Translations under genes and position numbers: made by a program | Shown here: piece by piece, positions 19,110 through 27,960 of the stretch | Layout: every line of letters starts with the position of its first letter | Numbering within the stretch: position 1 is the first letter of the stretch | Source of the DNA: Synechococcus sp. PCC 7336 | Lineage (GTDB): Bacteria > Cyanobacteriota > Cyanobacteriia > Thermostichales > PCC-7336 | Length of the DNA stretch: 64,000 nucleotides | NCBI RefSeq assembly: GCF_000332275.1 | Contig: NZ_CM001776.1 | Location: forward strand, 372,001-436,000 | Direction of reading: 5' to 3' | The notes under the pieces: generated by a model | What the model was told of the DNA's origin: nothing | What the model saw: only the letters and a program-made list of their open reading frames with translations | Database searches by the model: none

Positions 19110-20270
19110 ATGGTTGCGATCGCCCGCCGAAATCTCTTTGCCGATATCCCCCGTCTATTAGTGGCGCAGGCGGGTATTGCCTTTGCGGTCGGTCTAGTGA
19201 CGATTCAGGCTGGAATTTTGCAAGGGTTTACCCGCTCGACTGCACTTCTGGTCGAACAGTCCGACGCAGATTTATGGGTGGGCTCGGAGCAGATGGTGCA
19301 TTTAGAACTCACCCAACAATCTCTGTCTTCCGACCAGTTAGACAGCCTGCGCCAAATTGAGGGGGTGGAGCGAGCCGAAGCTCTGCTGATTGGATCCAAC
19401 CGCTGGATCTCGCCTGCACAGGAGCTCGCTCCCGTGCGTATCTTTGGCTTCGATCCCGCAGGGGAGCTCTTTCGGCCCGGTACTTTAGTGGAGGGTCATT
19501 GGGCGGACTTGAACCAGCCGTTTAGTGCCATTGTGGACGAGTCCAATCTAGACAGACTGGGGATCGCAGGCGTTGGAGAGATGGCTGAGATTAATTTGCT
19601 CTTCGTTCAGACGGTCGGTCTGACGCGAGGCACCCAGTCGATCGCCTCTAGCTCCTTTATCTATACTTCTCTCACTAATGCCTACGACTATGTCGGAGCC
19701 CCTTTTTCAGTTTCGTTGGAAGATAGTTCTGTGCTGGGACCGGCCACCTACTTCCTGGTTCGCGTCGCTCCCGATCGCGATATGGGCGAGTTGAAACAAC
19801 AAATTGAAGCTGCCCTACCGGGAAACTTGGCTTACACGAAGGCAGAGATGATGGAACGCACTCAAGCCTTTTGGCGCGAAAGCACTGGGATTGGCTTTAT
19901 TTTGGGGCTGGGGGCAACGGTGGGGACGATTGTGGGAGTCGCGATCGTCAGCCAAATCTTGTATGCTTCAGTCTCCGATCGCCTCAAGGACTTCGGTACG
20001 CTCAAGGCAATGGGGGCCTCGGATTGGACCATCTACAGCATTATCCTCAAGCAGGCGCTGTGGATGGCGGTGCTGGGCTACATTCCCGGTATGGCGCTGT
20101 GTTGGGGCTTGAGTACTTGGGCTTTGGCTACGCAGGGGATCTTGATTTTGATTTCCCCAGAATTGGTGCTTGGGGTGTTTGGCCTGACGGTGGCGATGTG
20201 TTCGAGTTCGGCAGTTTTTGCCATCCAGAAGGTCACCCGCGTCGATCCCAGCATTGTGTTTAAGTCTTAG
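19110..20270 (+). CDS. devC: DevC-like ABC exporter permease
   Basis: FtsX-type ABC permease of 386 residues in the DevC branch, which together with DevB (membrane fusion) and DevA (ATPase) forms TolC-linked exporters, for glycolipids in heterocyst formers and for other cargo elsewhere. The N terminus MVAIARRNLFADIPRLLVAQAG (start shown as MVAIARRNLFADIPRLL) leads into the first membrane helix. A periplasmic domain of ~220 residues follows, then three helices including FGTLKAMGASDWTIYSIIL, the typical FtsX region. DevA and DevB genes are not in the window, so the assignment is by protein resemblance only. Confidence 0.85.
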   Translation: MVAIARRNLFADIPRLLVAQAGIAFAVGLVTIQAGILQGFTRSTALLVEQSDADLWVGSEQMVHLELTQQSLSSDQLDSLRQIEGVERAEALLIGSNRWISPAQELAPVRIFGFDPAGELFRPGTLVEGHWADLNQPFSAIVDESNLDRLGIAGVGEMAEINLLFVQTVGLTRGTQSIASSSFIYTSLTNAYDYVGAPFSVSLEDSSVLGPATYFLVRVAPDRDMGELKQQIEAALPGNLAYTKAEMMERTQAFWRESTGIGFILGLGATVGTIVGVAIVSQILYASVSDRLKDFGTLKAMGASDWTIYSIILKQALWMAVLGYIPGMALCWGLSTWALATQGILILISPELVLGVFGLTVAMCSSSAVFAIQKVTRVDPSIVFKS

Positions 20271-20386
20271 AGCATTTTCCAGGTTGGTGGTATACCTTCT
20301 GTTGAGCCTTGTATCGTCCACTGGCAGATCGCCCCTATTACCCAGCATTACGACTAAGGTGGAATTCGGAACGACCCTCACGTCTC

Positions 20387-22474
20387 ATGCCTAGCTCAGA
20401 CAGCGAATCCCCAACTTCCACCTGGTGGGTGGGCTCCGCCCGCAGCGGCAAAACCGATCGCCTCATTCGCACTTACACCGATTGGATTCAGCAGGGGGCA
20501 GACGGTCGCGAGCTCTTTGCCTTTGCTCCCAATAGCGAGCTGAGATCGCAGCTCTCCCGCCGCCTGCAAGCCGCCACCCACAACGCCGCCGTCGTTCAGG
20601 TGTATACCCCGATCGGCTTTTTCCAACGGGAGGTGATGCTGTATTGGCCCCTGCTGCAAAGCCAATTGGGGTTGCTGGCCCGCTTTCCCCTGGCGATCGC
20701 CCCCGAAAACGAACAGGAACTGGCAGACGGGTTGTTTGCCAGCCATTTCGAGCAGGGCGAACTGACGATTGAAGGATTTAGCCGCGCCCAAATCGTGCGT
20801 CACATTGTCGATAACTTACAACTTGCCGCCAGTGCCAATATTCCGGCAGAGGAGATTGGCCCGCGCCTGCAGCGGGGACGCTCGGAGGGCAGTCCGCTCC
20901 CCCCAGAATTACTCCAGATCGTGGGGGAATTAGCAGTCCAGTTTCGCACCGATCTGCTCAAACAGGGGTTGCTCACCTATAGCTCGGCCACCGAACTGTA
21001 CGGCCAGCAGCTTTTACCCCACCGTCTCTATCGCCAGCAACTGTTGCAGCGCTGCCGATATGCGATCGCCGACGATATAGACGAATATCCCGCCTTAATG
21101 GCCGATCTATTCGAGTATTGGTTGCAGGAACAGATCCCCTGCGCCTTTGGCTTCAATCCCACGGGGGCAGTCAGATTGGGCTACGGGGCCGATCCGGGTG
21201 CGTTAGAACGCTTGGCCGAGTACTGCACGATCGAATCCCTGCCTGCCTCGACCGGGCTGACCGCAGAATTAGAGGCCATGCAGGCCGTCTTGGCCGATCC
21301 TTCAGCCGCTTGGGAGGCCGTTTCCGATCCGCTAGAGCAGGTGGAACTGGTGCAGCGCTCGACCCGGCGGGAGCTATTGCGAGCCGTGGCAGAGGCGGCG
21401 ATCGCGGTTGTCGAATCGGGCCGAGTTCTCCCCGAAGACATGGCGATCGTCGGTCCCGGTTTGGACCCAGTGGCGGTCTATGCCCTCACCACTCTGCTGG
21501 CACAGGCTGAGATTCCCGTGCGTTTGTTAGATAACTCGCGACCCCTGTGGAGTTCTCCCACTGTGCGCGCCCTCCTCACCTTCGCCGCACTGGTCTATCC
21601 CAACTGCGGTCACCTGCTCTCCCCCGAGGCGATCGCCGAATTATTCACTGTCGCGACTGCTGGTCGAATTGACCCCGTCCGCGCGGGACTGTTGAGCGAC
21701 AGTTGTTTTGTGCCCCAACGCGATCGCCCCAGCCTACTTCCCTCCAGCAACGACCCCCGCCGCGATCGCCTCGGAGCTAGGGCCAGCAACGCCTACGACT
21801 CACTGGCCCAATGGGTGACGCGGGAGCAGCGATCGGAGTTGCGATCGCTGCCAGAATTTTTGGAAGGGGCCATGCGGCAGTTCTGGCTGGAGCAAAATCT
21901 GACTCTTACCCAGGTCACCGCCTATCGAGCGCTGTTGGATGCCGCCCAGCGCTACGAGGCGGTGGCCCAACGGTTGGGACAAGCTCAACCCTCTTTAGCC
22001 CAAAGTTTTTACGAGCTTTTGGCGGCGGGGACCGTGACGGCAAAACCCAATCTTGCCGATCTCGATCGGCGGGGGTTGGTACTGGGAACGATCTATCAAT
22101 ATCGCATGACGCGGCAGTCCCACCGCTGGCAGTTTTGGCTAGATGCGGGTTCCAGTTTGTGGAATAGTGCCTACAGCAGTTTTGGTTCGTTTCAGATCAA
22201 AAACCCCTATTTGTTTCTGCAGGACTGGTCGGGAGAGGTTTGGAGCCCCGATCGGACTCAGGTAGTCTTAGACGAACAATTGCGGCGGACACTCTCCGAT
22301 CTGCTGCACCGCTGTGGCGATCGCGTCATTTTGTGTCATAGCGATCTGTCCATTGCCGGAGGAGAACTGACGGGGCCGCTGCTCCCCATTGTCGATCGGG
22401 CCACGCTGTGGGATCTGCCTTCGGCGATCGCCTCTCGATCGCCAGAAACAGAACCCTCTGCCACAGTGGGTTAG
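20387..22474 (+). CDS. large helicase-like/AddB-like ATPase, cyanobacterial
   Basis: 695-residue protein with an N-terminal P-loop (WWVGSARSGKTDRLIRTY, residues ~12-29). The body resembles superfamily I helicases of the UvrD/AddB type: a central EDMAIVGPGLDPVAVYALTT block, VRLLDNSRPLWSSPTVRALL like helicase motif regions, and a C-terminal VILCHSDLSIAGGEL. Such proteins are often annotated as recombinases in cyanobacteria. The Walker B and the Q-motif are not obvious, so helicase activity is inferred. I use ATG at 20387; the 26 codons upstream look non-coding. The following gene starts 70 bp downstream. Confidence 0.65.
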   Translation: MPSSDSESPTSTWWVGSARSGKTDRLIRTYTDWIQQGADGRELFAFAPNSELRSQLSRRLQAATHNAAVVQVYTPIGFFQREVMLYWPLLQSQLGLLARFPLAIAPENEQELADGLFASHFEQGELTIEGFSRAQIVRHIVDNLQLAASANIPAEEIGPRLQRGRSEGSPLPPELLQIVGELAVQFRTDLLKQGLLTYSSATELYGQQLLPHRLYRQQLLQRCRYAIADDIDEYPALMADLFEYWLQEQIPCAFGFNPTGAVRLGYGADPGALERLAEYCTIESLPASTGLTAELEAMQAVLADPSAAWEAVSDPLEQVELVQRSTRRELLRAVAEAAIAVVESGRVLPEDMAIVGPGLDPVAVYALTTLLAQAEIPVRLLDNSRPLWSSPTVRALLTFAALVYPNCGHLLSPEAIAELFTVATAGRIDPVRAGLLSDSCFVPQRDRPSLLPSSNDPRRDRLGARASNAYDSLAQWVTREQRSELRSLPEFLEGAMRQFWLEQNLTLTQVTAYRALLDAAQRYEAVAQRLGQAQPSLAQSFYELLAAGTVTAKPNLADLDRRGLVLGTIYQYRMTRQSHRWQFWLDAGSSLWNSAYSSFGSFQIKNPYLFLQDWSGEVWSPDRTQVVLDEQLRRTLSDLLHRCGDRVILCHSDLSIAGGELTGPLLPIVDRATLWDLPSAIASRSPETEPSATVG

Positions 22475-22544
22475 TCTAGTAACGATCGGGCTGTCAAGCC
22501 GATCGCGATTCTCTTCTGTTCGACCCCCATCCAGCACCCCTAGC

Positions 22545-23654
22545 ATGCCAGAAGATCCCAATTCGCCGGATGCCCCTCGCTCCGATCGCAACGAATCCGC
22601 CGCTCGCCGTCCCCAACCCGACAGCGAGGGCGATCGACAAGCCTCAAACAGACCTAACTCAGACAGACCCAACCGAGATCGAGCGGAGGCGGGCGATCGC
22701 CGCCCTCGCAACCCCAATCCCGACGAGCGCGAGACCCAACCCTCTAGCGATCGCCCCAGTCGCCCCACCTCCGCCCGCAGTATTGCCGCCAGTCAAGCCC
22801 TCGTCAGTAATCCTCGCCCTCCTGCAGAAACCGGTCGCAGCCGCTCCCGCAGCCGAGCCTACGACGGCGATCGCCGTCGCTACGCCCCTCCTAGCAGAAC
22901 TGAGCGGGAAAGATATGGCGGAGCCAGTCGGGAATACAGCCGCGAGCGGGGGTACGATAGCGGTCGCGAGTACGGCAGGGGCGATGGCGGTTTTAGCGGT
23001 GGTGGTGGCGGTCCCGCTGGTGCCGCGCAGCCCCAACAGCGCAAACCTGTCGGAGGGCTTCCTCTACTCATCGCAGTCGGCATTGTGGCCTTCTTTATCG
23101 GCTTTGCCATGCGAGACTTTTACACCGCAGAAGGGGGCTTTGACGACGAACGCCCCATCCAAGCCGAACTCGTTCCCCCCAACCTGCGAGAGTTTTGTTT
23201 TGCCTACAATGGGTTGCCGTCTTTTACGTTAATTACGGTCGCATCCACCTCCGCGCTCTCCACCTCCTCCGTGCCCGTTCTCAAGCTCGATACTTGCACC
23301 ATCCCCACCAATCAAACGGCAAATGCCCTGCAAGCGTTGGGGGTCGATCGCCGTGCCACCAGCCTCGGCTTGCAGTTGGGAGGGTCAAATGTAACCCTCA
23401 TCGACCTTCCTCTCACGGGTTCTCTCGCCGCCCAAATCTACGGTCGCTTCCCCAGTTTGGCCGATAGTTTAGAAGGCAGAGACCGAGAACAAAAAGTAAA
23501 AGCCTTAGAAACCGTGCTCGACGAAATGTTGCGCAGTGGTGCCAATGGATTGGCGCTGCAGAATACGATCAAAACCAATATGACGGATGTGTATGCCATT
23601 ACCCCCGGCCATACCTTCCAACTGCAGCCGCGCATCCAATCCTCCGAACAGTAA
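22545..23654 (+). CDS. Arg-rich disordered membrane protein, hypothetical
   Basis: Not recognised. The 369 residues have three parts. Residues 1-165 are low-complexity, rich in Arg, Ser, Pro, Asp and later Gly/Tyr (ERERYGGASREYSRERGY), suggesting intrinsic disorder and possibly RNA or membrane-surface binding. One membrane helix follows (GGLPLLIAVGIVAFFIGFAM). The rest is a ~180-residue globular domain with a Cys pair, probably in the periplasm or thylakoid lumen. I use ATG at 22545; the open frame further upstream overlaps the preceding gene. It could be a cyanobacteria-specific envelope protein. Confidence 0.65.
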   Translation: MPEDPNSPDAPRSDRNESAARRPQPDSEGDRQASNRPNSDRPNRDRAEAGDRRPRNPNPDERETQPSSDRPSRPTSARSIAASQALVSNPRPPAETGRSRSRSRAYDGDRRRYAPPSRTERERYGGASREYSRERGYDSGREYGRGDGGFSGGGGGPAGAAQPQQRKPVGGLPLLIAVGIVAFFIGFAMRDFYTAEGGFDDERPIQAELVPPNLREFCFAYNGLPSFTLITVASTSALSTSSVPVLKLDTCTIPTNQTANALQALGVDRRATSLGLQLGGSNVTLIDLPLTGSLAAQIYGRFPSLADSLEGRDREQKVKALETVLDEMLRSGANGLALQNTIKTNMTDVYAITPGHTFQLQPRIQSSEQ

Positions 23655-23871
23655 GCTAAAGGGCAGACAGAAAAAAGATACAAAGCTGGCGTTTGTTGCT
23701 GACGATCTGTTGCTTTTGGCGATCGCAGCAACCAAGTTTTGCAAACTTATTGGTCCGATCGAAACTGTTTAAATACGATGGAACAGAGGAGAGTATCTTC
23801 TCGTTATTTGGCGTAGCAATTTATTCTCTTCTGGCCTTTGCTGTCGCTATTTTGCCTTAAGGACGATTGCA

Positions 23872-24852
23872 ATGAAATTCAAACTTCTACCCTTTCTCCT
23901 GCTCGCGGGAGCAGTGACTCTATCGCCAGCAGCGCGGGCCTTCGAACGCGAAGACCTCAATCGGGCTCGACAGGAGGGAGTCTGCCTCGGATGCGATTTA
24001 GAAAATGCCGACCTGAAGCAATTTCTATTGGGCGATCGCCCGTTGCGATCTGAAATCCGTCCCGTCAGAACTGGAGTTGGAGGAGTTCGCGTACCTGCTT
24101 CCGTCTCGCCGCTGCGGTTGAGTCAAGCGGGATTAGAGCTGGAGTTGCTACCCGAGTCTGCTCTCAGTAGAGCCGGAGTGCGGCGAGCTAGAGGGACAGA
24201 CGAAGTCTCGCCTCGCAGGGCCAGACAAATTGCAGGGCGCAGGGCCCGAGACATCGTTCAACGGGAATTTATCCTCGATCCGATTGCCCGCAGCAATATT
24301 CCAGAATCGAGGTATTTCTTTGCCGATCTCGATGACAATCTGAATGTGCCGAATCAGTCCAGAGCCAGACAGATTGCACAGCGAGGAGATTTCATTATCG
24401 AGCCGCTCTCAAACATTAACCTGCGCAATTCCAATCTGCGGCGGGCCGATCTAGAGGGAATTGTGCTGCACCATCCCGACCTGATGGGGGCCAATCTAGA
24501 GCAGGCCAATTTGCAGGGAACGTCTTTAGCCGCTGCCGATCTGCGTCAAGCGAATCTCGTGCGAGCAGACTTTACCGAAGCCAATCTGCCCAATGCTAAC
24601 TTAGCCGGAGCGAATGGCAATCGAGCCGACTTCCGACAGGCGGTATTGAGGGGTGCCAATCTCAGGGGAGCGAGATTCGAGCGGGCGAAATTGAGAAATG
24701 CCGATTTGGGCAGGGCCGATCTGAGGGGGGCCAATTTGAGGGGAGCCGATCTGCAGTTTGCTCGTCTGGAGGGGGCTGTCTACGACAACAATACGGTTTT
24801 TTCTGCCGGTTTTAACCCCCAGCGTCATAATATGAGCCTAGTTAATGAATAG
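23872..24852 (+). CDS. exported pentapeptide-repeat protein
   Basis: 326 residues with a clear Sec signal peptide (MKFKLLPFLLLAGAVTLSP, cleavage likely after ARA at ~24). A short Cys pair (CLGCDLENADL) opens the mature protein. After a ~130-residue Arg-rich middle, residues ~185-310 are tandem A(D/N)LxX pentapeptides forming a right-handed quadrilateral beta-helix. Probably periplasmic or lumenal; pentapeptide proteins of this sort have no known common function. A 7-bp inverted repeat (CTATCGA 24909-24915, TCGATAG 24939-24945) lies downstream and may mark the transcript end. Confidence 0.85.
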   Translation: MKFKLLPFLLLAGAVTLSPAARAFEREDLNRARQEGVCLGCDLENADLKQFLLGDRPLRSEIRPVRTGVGGVRVPASVSPLRLSQAGLELELLPESALSRAGVRRARGTDEVSPRRARQIAGRRARDIVQREFILDPIARSNIPESRYFFADLDDNLNVPNQSRARQIAQRGDFIIEPLSNINLRNSNLRRADLEGIVLHHPDLMGANLEQANLQGTSLAAADLRQANLVRADFTEANLPNANLAGANGNRADFRQAVLRGANLRGARFERAKLRNADLGRADLRGANLRGADLQFARLEGAVYDNNTVFSAGFNPQRHNMSLVNE

Positions 24853-25062
24853 TAGGGCTCTGTCGGAGTCGGCGATCGCCCCACCGCAAACATCCGTTCT
24901 ACAGCCTTCTATCGACCCGATCGACTAGCCCCTTAGGCTCGATAGACTATTAAAGATATACTGAATGAAAGCCCAGTTTGTTTCATTCTGCAAACTCGAT
25001 TGGCAGTTTGAGTAGCTAATAAACAATTGGGTGTCGGATACCTCAAGGAAAGAGGGCAATTC

Positions 25063-25683
25063 ATGGAAGAATTACTCACGAGATTTTATCAGCCTCTTAG
25101 GAAAAAGGCTCAGAGGTTTCGACATAGGAAGCACAATAACTTTATCTTTATTCACATCAACAAGACTGGCGGTAGCAGTATTGAAAAAGCTTTAGATTTA
25201 TCTTTCAAGCACGAGACGGCCTTAGAAAAAATCCAGAAAATAGGCCGATCGCAATGGAACAAAAAATTCACGTTTACTGTCGTCAGAAATCCATGGGATA
25301 AAGTGGTTTCCCACTACCACTACCGCGTTCAAACAAATCAGACAAACTTAGGTGTAGAACCGATTGAATTCAGAGAATGGGTCAAATTATCTTATAGAGA
25401 TAAGGACCCATTTTATTACGACATGCCCAAGATGTTTATGCCCCAATCTGATTGGATTTCAGACAATGACGGTACGATTTTAGTAAACTTCGTTTGCAGA
25501 TTTGAAAACCTTCAAAATGATTTCGAGAAGGTTTGCAAGTCTCTGAAGAGGAAAGCTGAGCTGCCGCACCTAAAGAGCAGTAAAAGAAAAAAGCATTACA
25601 AAGATTACTACGACGAAGAGACGATTGAGATAGTAAGAAGTTCTTTTAGCAAAGACATAAAAAATTTTGGATATCGATTTTAA
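25063..25683 (+). CDS. sulfotransferase family 2-like protein
   Basis: 206-residue protein with the two PAPS-binding signatures of cytosolic/Golgi-type sulfotransferases: FIHINKTGGSSIE (5'-PSB loop) and FTVVRNPWDKVVSHYHYR (3'-PB). It would transfer sulfate to a carbohydrate or other glycan. ATG at 25063 follows AAAGAGGG; an upstream TTG (25027) is possible. The gene is much richer in A and T, with many AAA/AAT/TTT codons, than its GC-rich neighbours and lacks HIP1 sites, which suggests recent acquisition. It is followed at once by two mobile-type repeats. Confidence 0.85.
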   Translation: MEELLTRFYQPLRKKAQRFRHRKHNNFIFIHINKTGGSSIEKALDLSFKHETALEKIQKIGRSQWNKKFTFTVVRNPWDKVVSHYHYRVQTNQTNLGVEPIEFREWVKLSYRDKDPFYYDMPKMFMPQSDWISDNDGTILVNFVCRFENLQNDFEKVCKSLKRKAELPHLKSSKRKKHYKDYYDEETIEIVRSSFSKDIKNFGYRF

Positions 25684-25726
25684 ACCCCATCCATATTGAG
25701 ATCTGGAGTTTTCAGGCATTGCACTC

Positions 25727-25879
25727 AGCCCCCTAAATCCCCCATTCTGGGGGACTTGAGTACAGTTCCAGTTGAGGGTTGGGAGGCAGGGAAGGCGATG
25801 GAGATTGGGATGATTAAAGTTGTAGAACGAAGCCACTAGCCTATCGGAAGTCCCCCACTGGTGGGGGATTTAGGGGGCT
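25727..25879. repeat. MITE-like element with ~31-bp inverted ends
   Basis: The left arm 25727-25757 and right arm 25848-25879 are inverted copies of one another, each containing CCCCCTAAATCCCCC and a short internal palindrome around TGGGGGACTT. The 153-bp unit has no coding capacity. Repeats of this CCCCCTAAATCCCCC type are widespread between genes in cyanobacteria. It separates the AT-rich sulfotransferase gene from dnaX. Confidence 0.75.
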
Positions 25880-25957
25880 AATGCAGCGAACCACAGCGTT
25901 AGTGAGAGGATCTAATAGATACATTATCAAAACTACGGGTCTCTGCTTAGACGGGGT
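25879..25957 (+). repeat. 79-bp dispersed repeat, copy 1
   Basis: Matches 58031-58109 at 72 of 79 positions with no gaps. It can fold into a 6-bp hairpin (TAATGC...GCGTTA, one G-T pair) and a smaller one (GTCT...AGAC) near its right end. It starts where the MITE-like element ends. Confidence 0.85.
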
Positions 25958-25982
25958 TTAGCAGGAGGTGGATTATCGATCG

Positions 25983-27857
25983 CTAGAACGGCAGTTCTTC
26001 CTCCTCCTCTACTGCAGCTGTTGCGCCAGCCCCATTCACAGAATTTACCGTCGCTGGACTGTCCGGCAACTCCTCCTCCCCCAAATCCACTACACTACCG
26101 CTGAAAAAATCTGCCAAGCGTTCCACAGCGCGATCGAGATCGCTAGGTTCGCTCGCGGGAGTCAGCGATCGCCCTCCAGTCGAGCCAGTTTGTCTGGGAG
26201 CGGGCTCTGAAGGCGCAATTTCAGCCGCCGTCGGCGGCGGTCCGGGCGACTCCAAACGAGGCATTGTGGGGGTTTGGCCGTTCGAGGGGGAAGAGACTGT
26301 CGGAGCGGGGACAGGGGTTGCTGCTGCTGTCATTTCTCCCAACACCAGTTCCAATTTAATTGGATGGCCTAAATACTCAGCCGCAACGGACTCCAGACGC
26401 TCTAACTGGGTTTGAATGCTAGGGGCAAACGCTCGCATTTTTGGACTCAGGGCCAACGTAGCGCGATCGCTCTCCTCCGCTTGAATGCAAACGTGCTGCA
26501 CGAACAATGCCCGCTTGGAGTTCGGTAAACCGTTGAGGATCGCCTCCCAATAGGTCGCTAGCGAGCCGCTAGCAGCGATCGGTGCAGGTTCCTTTACAGG
26601 AGTTGCAGGAACTGGAGGTGAAGACACTGGCTCTAATGTTGGGGCAGGGGGCGTAGAGACAGGTTCGACAGGGGTTGGAGGTTGTGGCGCGGCGGCAGTG
26701 GGGGGGGGCGCAGGTCGATCGGCAGAGACAAGTGGTTGACTGGAGCGAGCGACTGGGGCGGGAGCCTCCGAGGCAGGGGGCTGCAATAGGTTCAACAGCG
26801 AGATTTCCAGCCAGAGTCGGGGTTGAGTGGTGTTTTTGAGTAGCGGTTCGACCGCAATCAACTGCTGTTGAACCGCCAAAATATCGGCGATCGCATAACG
26901 GTCTGCCCGCGCTAGCAAGGCTTCCCAAGTGGGTTGTGTCAGCGCCACCATCTCTTTTTGTGCCGGAGCGGTTTTGGCCAGCAATAAATCCCGATAAAAC
27001 CCCGTCAAGTTCTGCAACAAAATCGGCGGCTCTTTGCCGTTATCCATCAAGTGACGCAGTTGAGCCACCACCTGCTGGGGATCTTTTTGGGCGATCGCAT
27101 CCAGCAGAGCCAATAGCTCCCGCTCCGGCACCGCCCCTACCAAATCCCAGACGTGGTCCACCGAAATTTCATCCGGCAGCAGACTCAGTTGATCGAGCAA
27201 ACTTTCCGCATCCCGCAGCCCCCCTCGAGCAATTTGGGCAATCAGTTCGAGGGCGGGCTCCGCGATCGCAATCTTCTCTTGTTCGGCAATCTCCCGCAGG
27301 TGACCCACCATCGCCTTGAGGGGAATGCGACGGAAGTCGAACCGCTGACAGCGGGAAATCACCGTGGGCAGCACCCGCTGCGGATCGGTTGTGGCCAGCA
27401 CGAACACCACCTGTGGCGGCGGCTCTTCTAACGTTTTCAGCAGCGCGTTAAAGGCTGCTGTCGAGAGCATGTGAACTTCGTCTAAAACGTAGACCTTATA
27501 GCGAGAGGAGACGGGTGCAAATTGCGATCGTTCGATCAACTCCCGAATGTTATCCACCCCCGTATTGCTCGCCGCATCGATCTCGATCGTATCTAGCGCC
27601 GAGCCGTTGGTAATGGAAACACAAGCCTCGCACCGATTGCAGGGCTCGGGCGTGGGACCGTCAACGCAGTTGAGGGATTTAGCCAGGATGCGGGCAGAAG
27701 AGGTCTTGCCCGTACCGCGCGGGCCGCAAAAGAGATAGGCGGGGGCAATGCGATCGCGACGAATCGCATTGCTGAGGGTTTGCACCACTGCCGACTGACC
27801 CACAACATCTGCAAAGCGCTGGGGCCGATATTTGTGGTGTAGCGGTTCGTAGGCCAT
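25983..27857 (-). CDS. dnaX: DNA polymerase III subunit gamma/tau
   Basis: Clamp-loader ATPase of the replicative polymerase. The 624 residues begin with the DnaX fold: YRPQRFADVVGQ, Walker A GPRGTGKTSS (~45-54), the zinc-binding Cys set (NCVDG...CNRCEAC), Walker B YVLDEVHMLS, sensor I LATTDP and SRC motif SRCQRFDF. After ~365 it has a Pro/Ala-rich linker and a tau-like C-terminal domain. No intein interrupts the ATPase core, unlike the split or full inteins found in several cyanobacterial dnaX genes. The C-terminal tail EEEEELPF is acidic. Confidence 0.97.
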   Translation of the reverse strand: MAYEPLHHKYRPQRFADVVGQSAVVQTLSNAIRRDRIAPAYLFCGPRGTGKTSSARILAKSLNCVDGPTPEPCNRCEACVSITNGSALDTIEIDAASNTGVDNIRELIERSQFAPVSSRYKVYVLDEVHMLSTAAFNALLKTLEEPPPQVVFVLATTDPQRVLPTVISRCQRFDFRRIPLKAMVGHLREIAEQEKIAIAEPALELIAQIARGGLRDAESLLDQLSLLPDEISVDHVWDLVGAVPERELLALLDAIAQKDPQQVVAQLRHLMDNGKEPPILLQNLTGFYRDLLLAKTAPAQKEMVALTQPTWEALLARADRYAIADILAVQQQLIAVEPLLKNTTQPRLWLEISLLNLLQPPASEAPAPVARSSQPLVSADRPAPPPTAAAPQPPTPVEPVSTPPAPTLEPVSSPPVPATPVKEPAPIAASGSLATYWEAILNGLPNSKRALFVQHVCIQAEESDRATLALSPKMRAFAPSIQTQLERLESVAAEYLGHPIKLELVLGEMTAAATPVPAPTVSSPSNGQTPTMPRLESPGPPPTAAEIAPSEPAPRQTGSTGGRSLTPASEPSDLDRAVERLADFFSGSVVDLGEEELPDSPATVNSVNGAGATAAVEEEEELPF

Positions 27858-27960
27858 GCACTCCCCAACAGCAGATAAGGCAGGGGATTTAATTATGACC
27901 GCCAGATGTCAAAGCGCACAGCCCACTACTCCCACGCTCCTCCATGACTGAGCCCTTCAG

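Noticed and set aside
18491-19360. Plus-strand 289-codon frame across the hydroxylase gene and the exporter promoter
   Set aside because: Antisense to a clear His-box protein, runs through repeats and into the DevC-like gene in another frame; no family resemblance.
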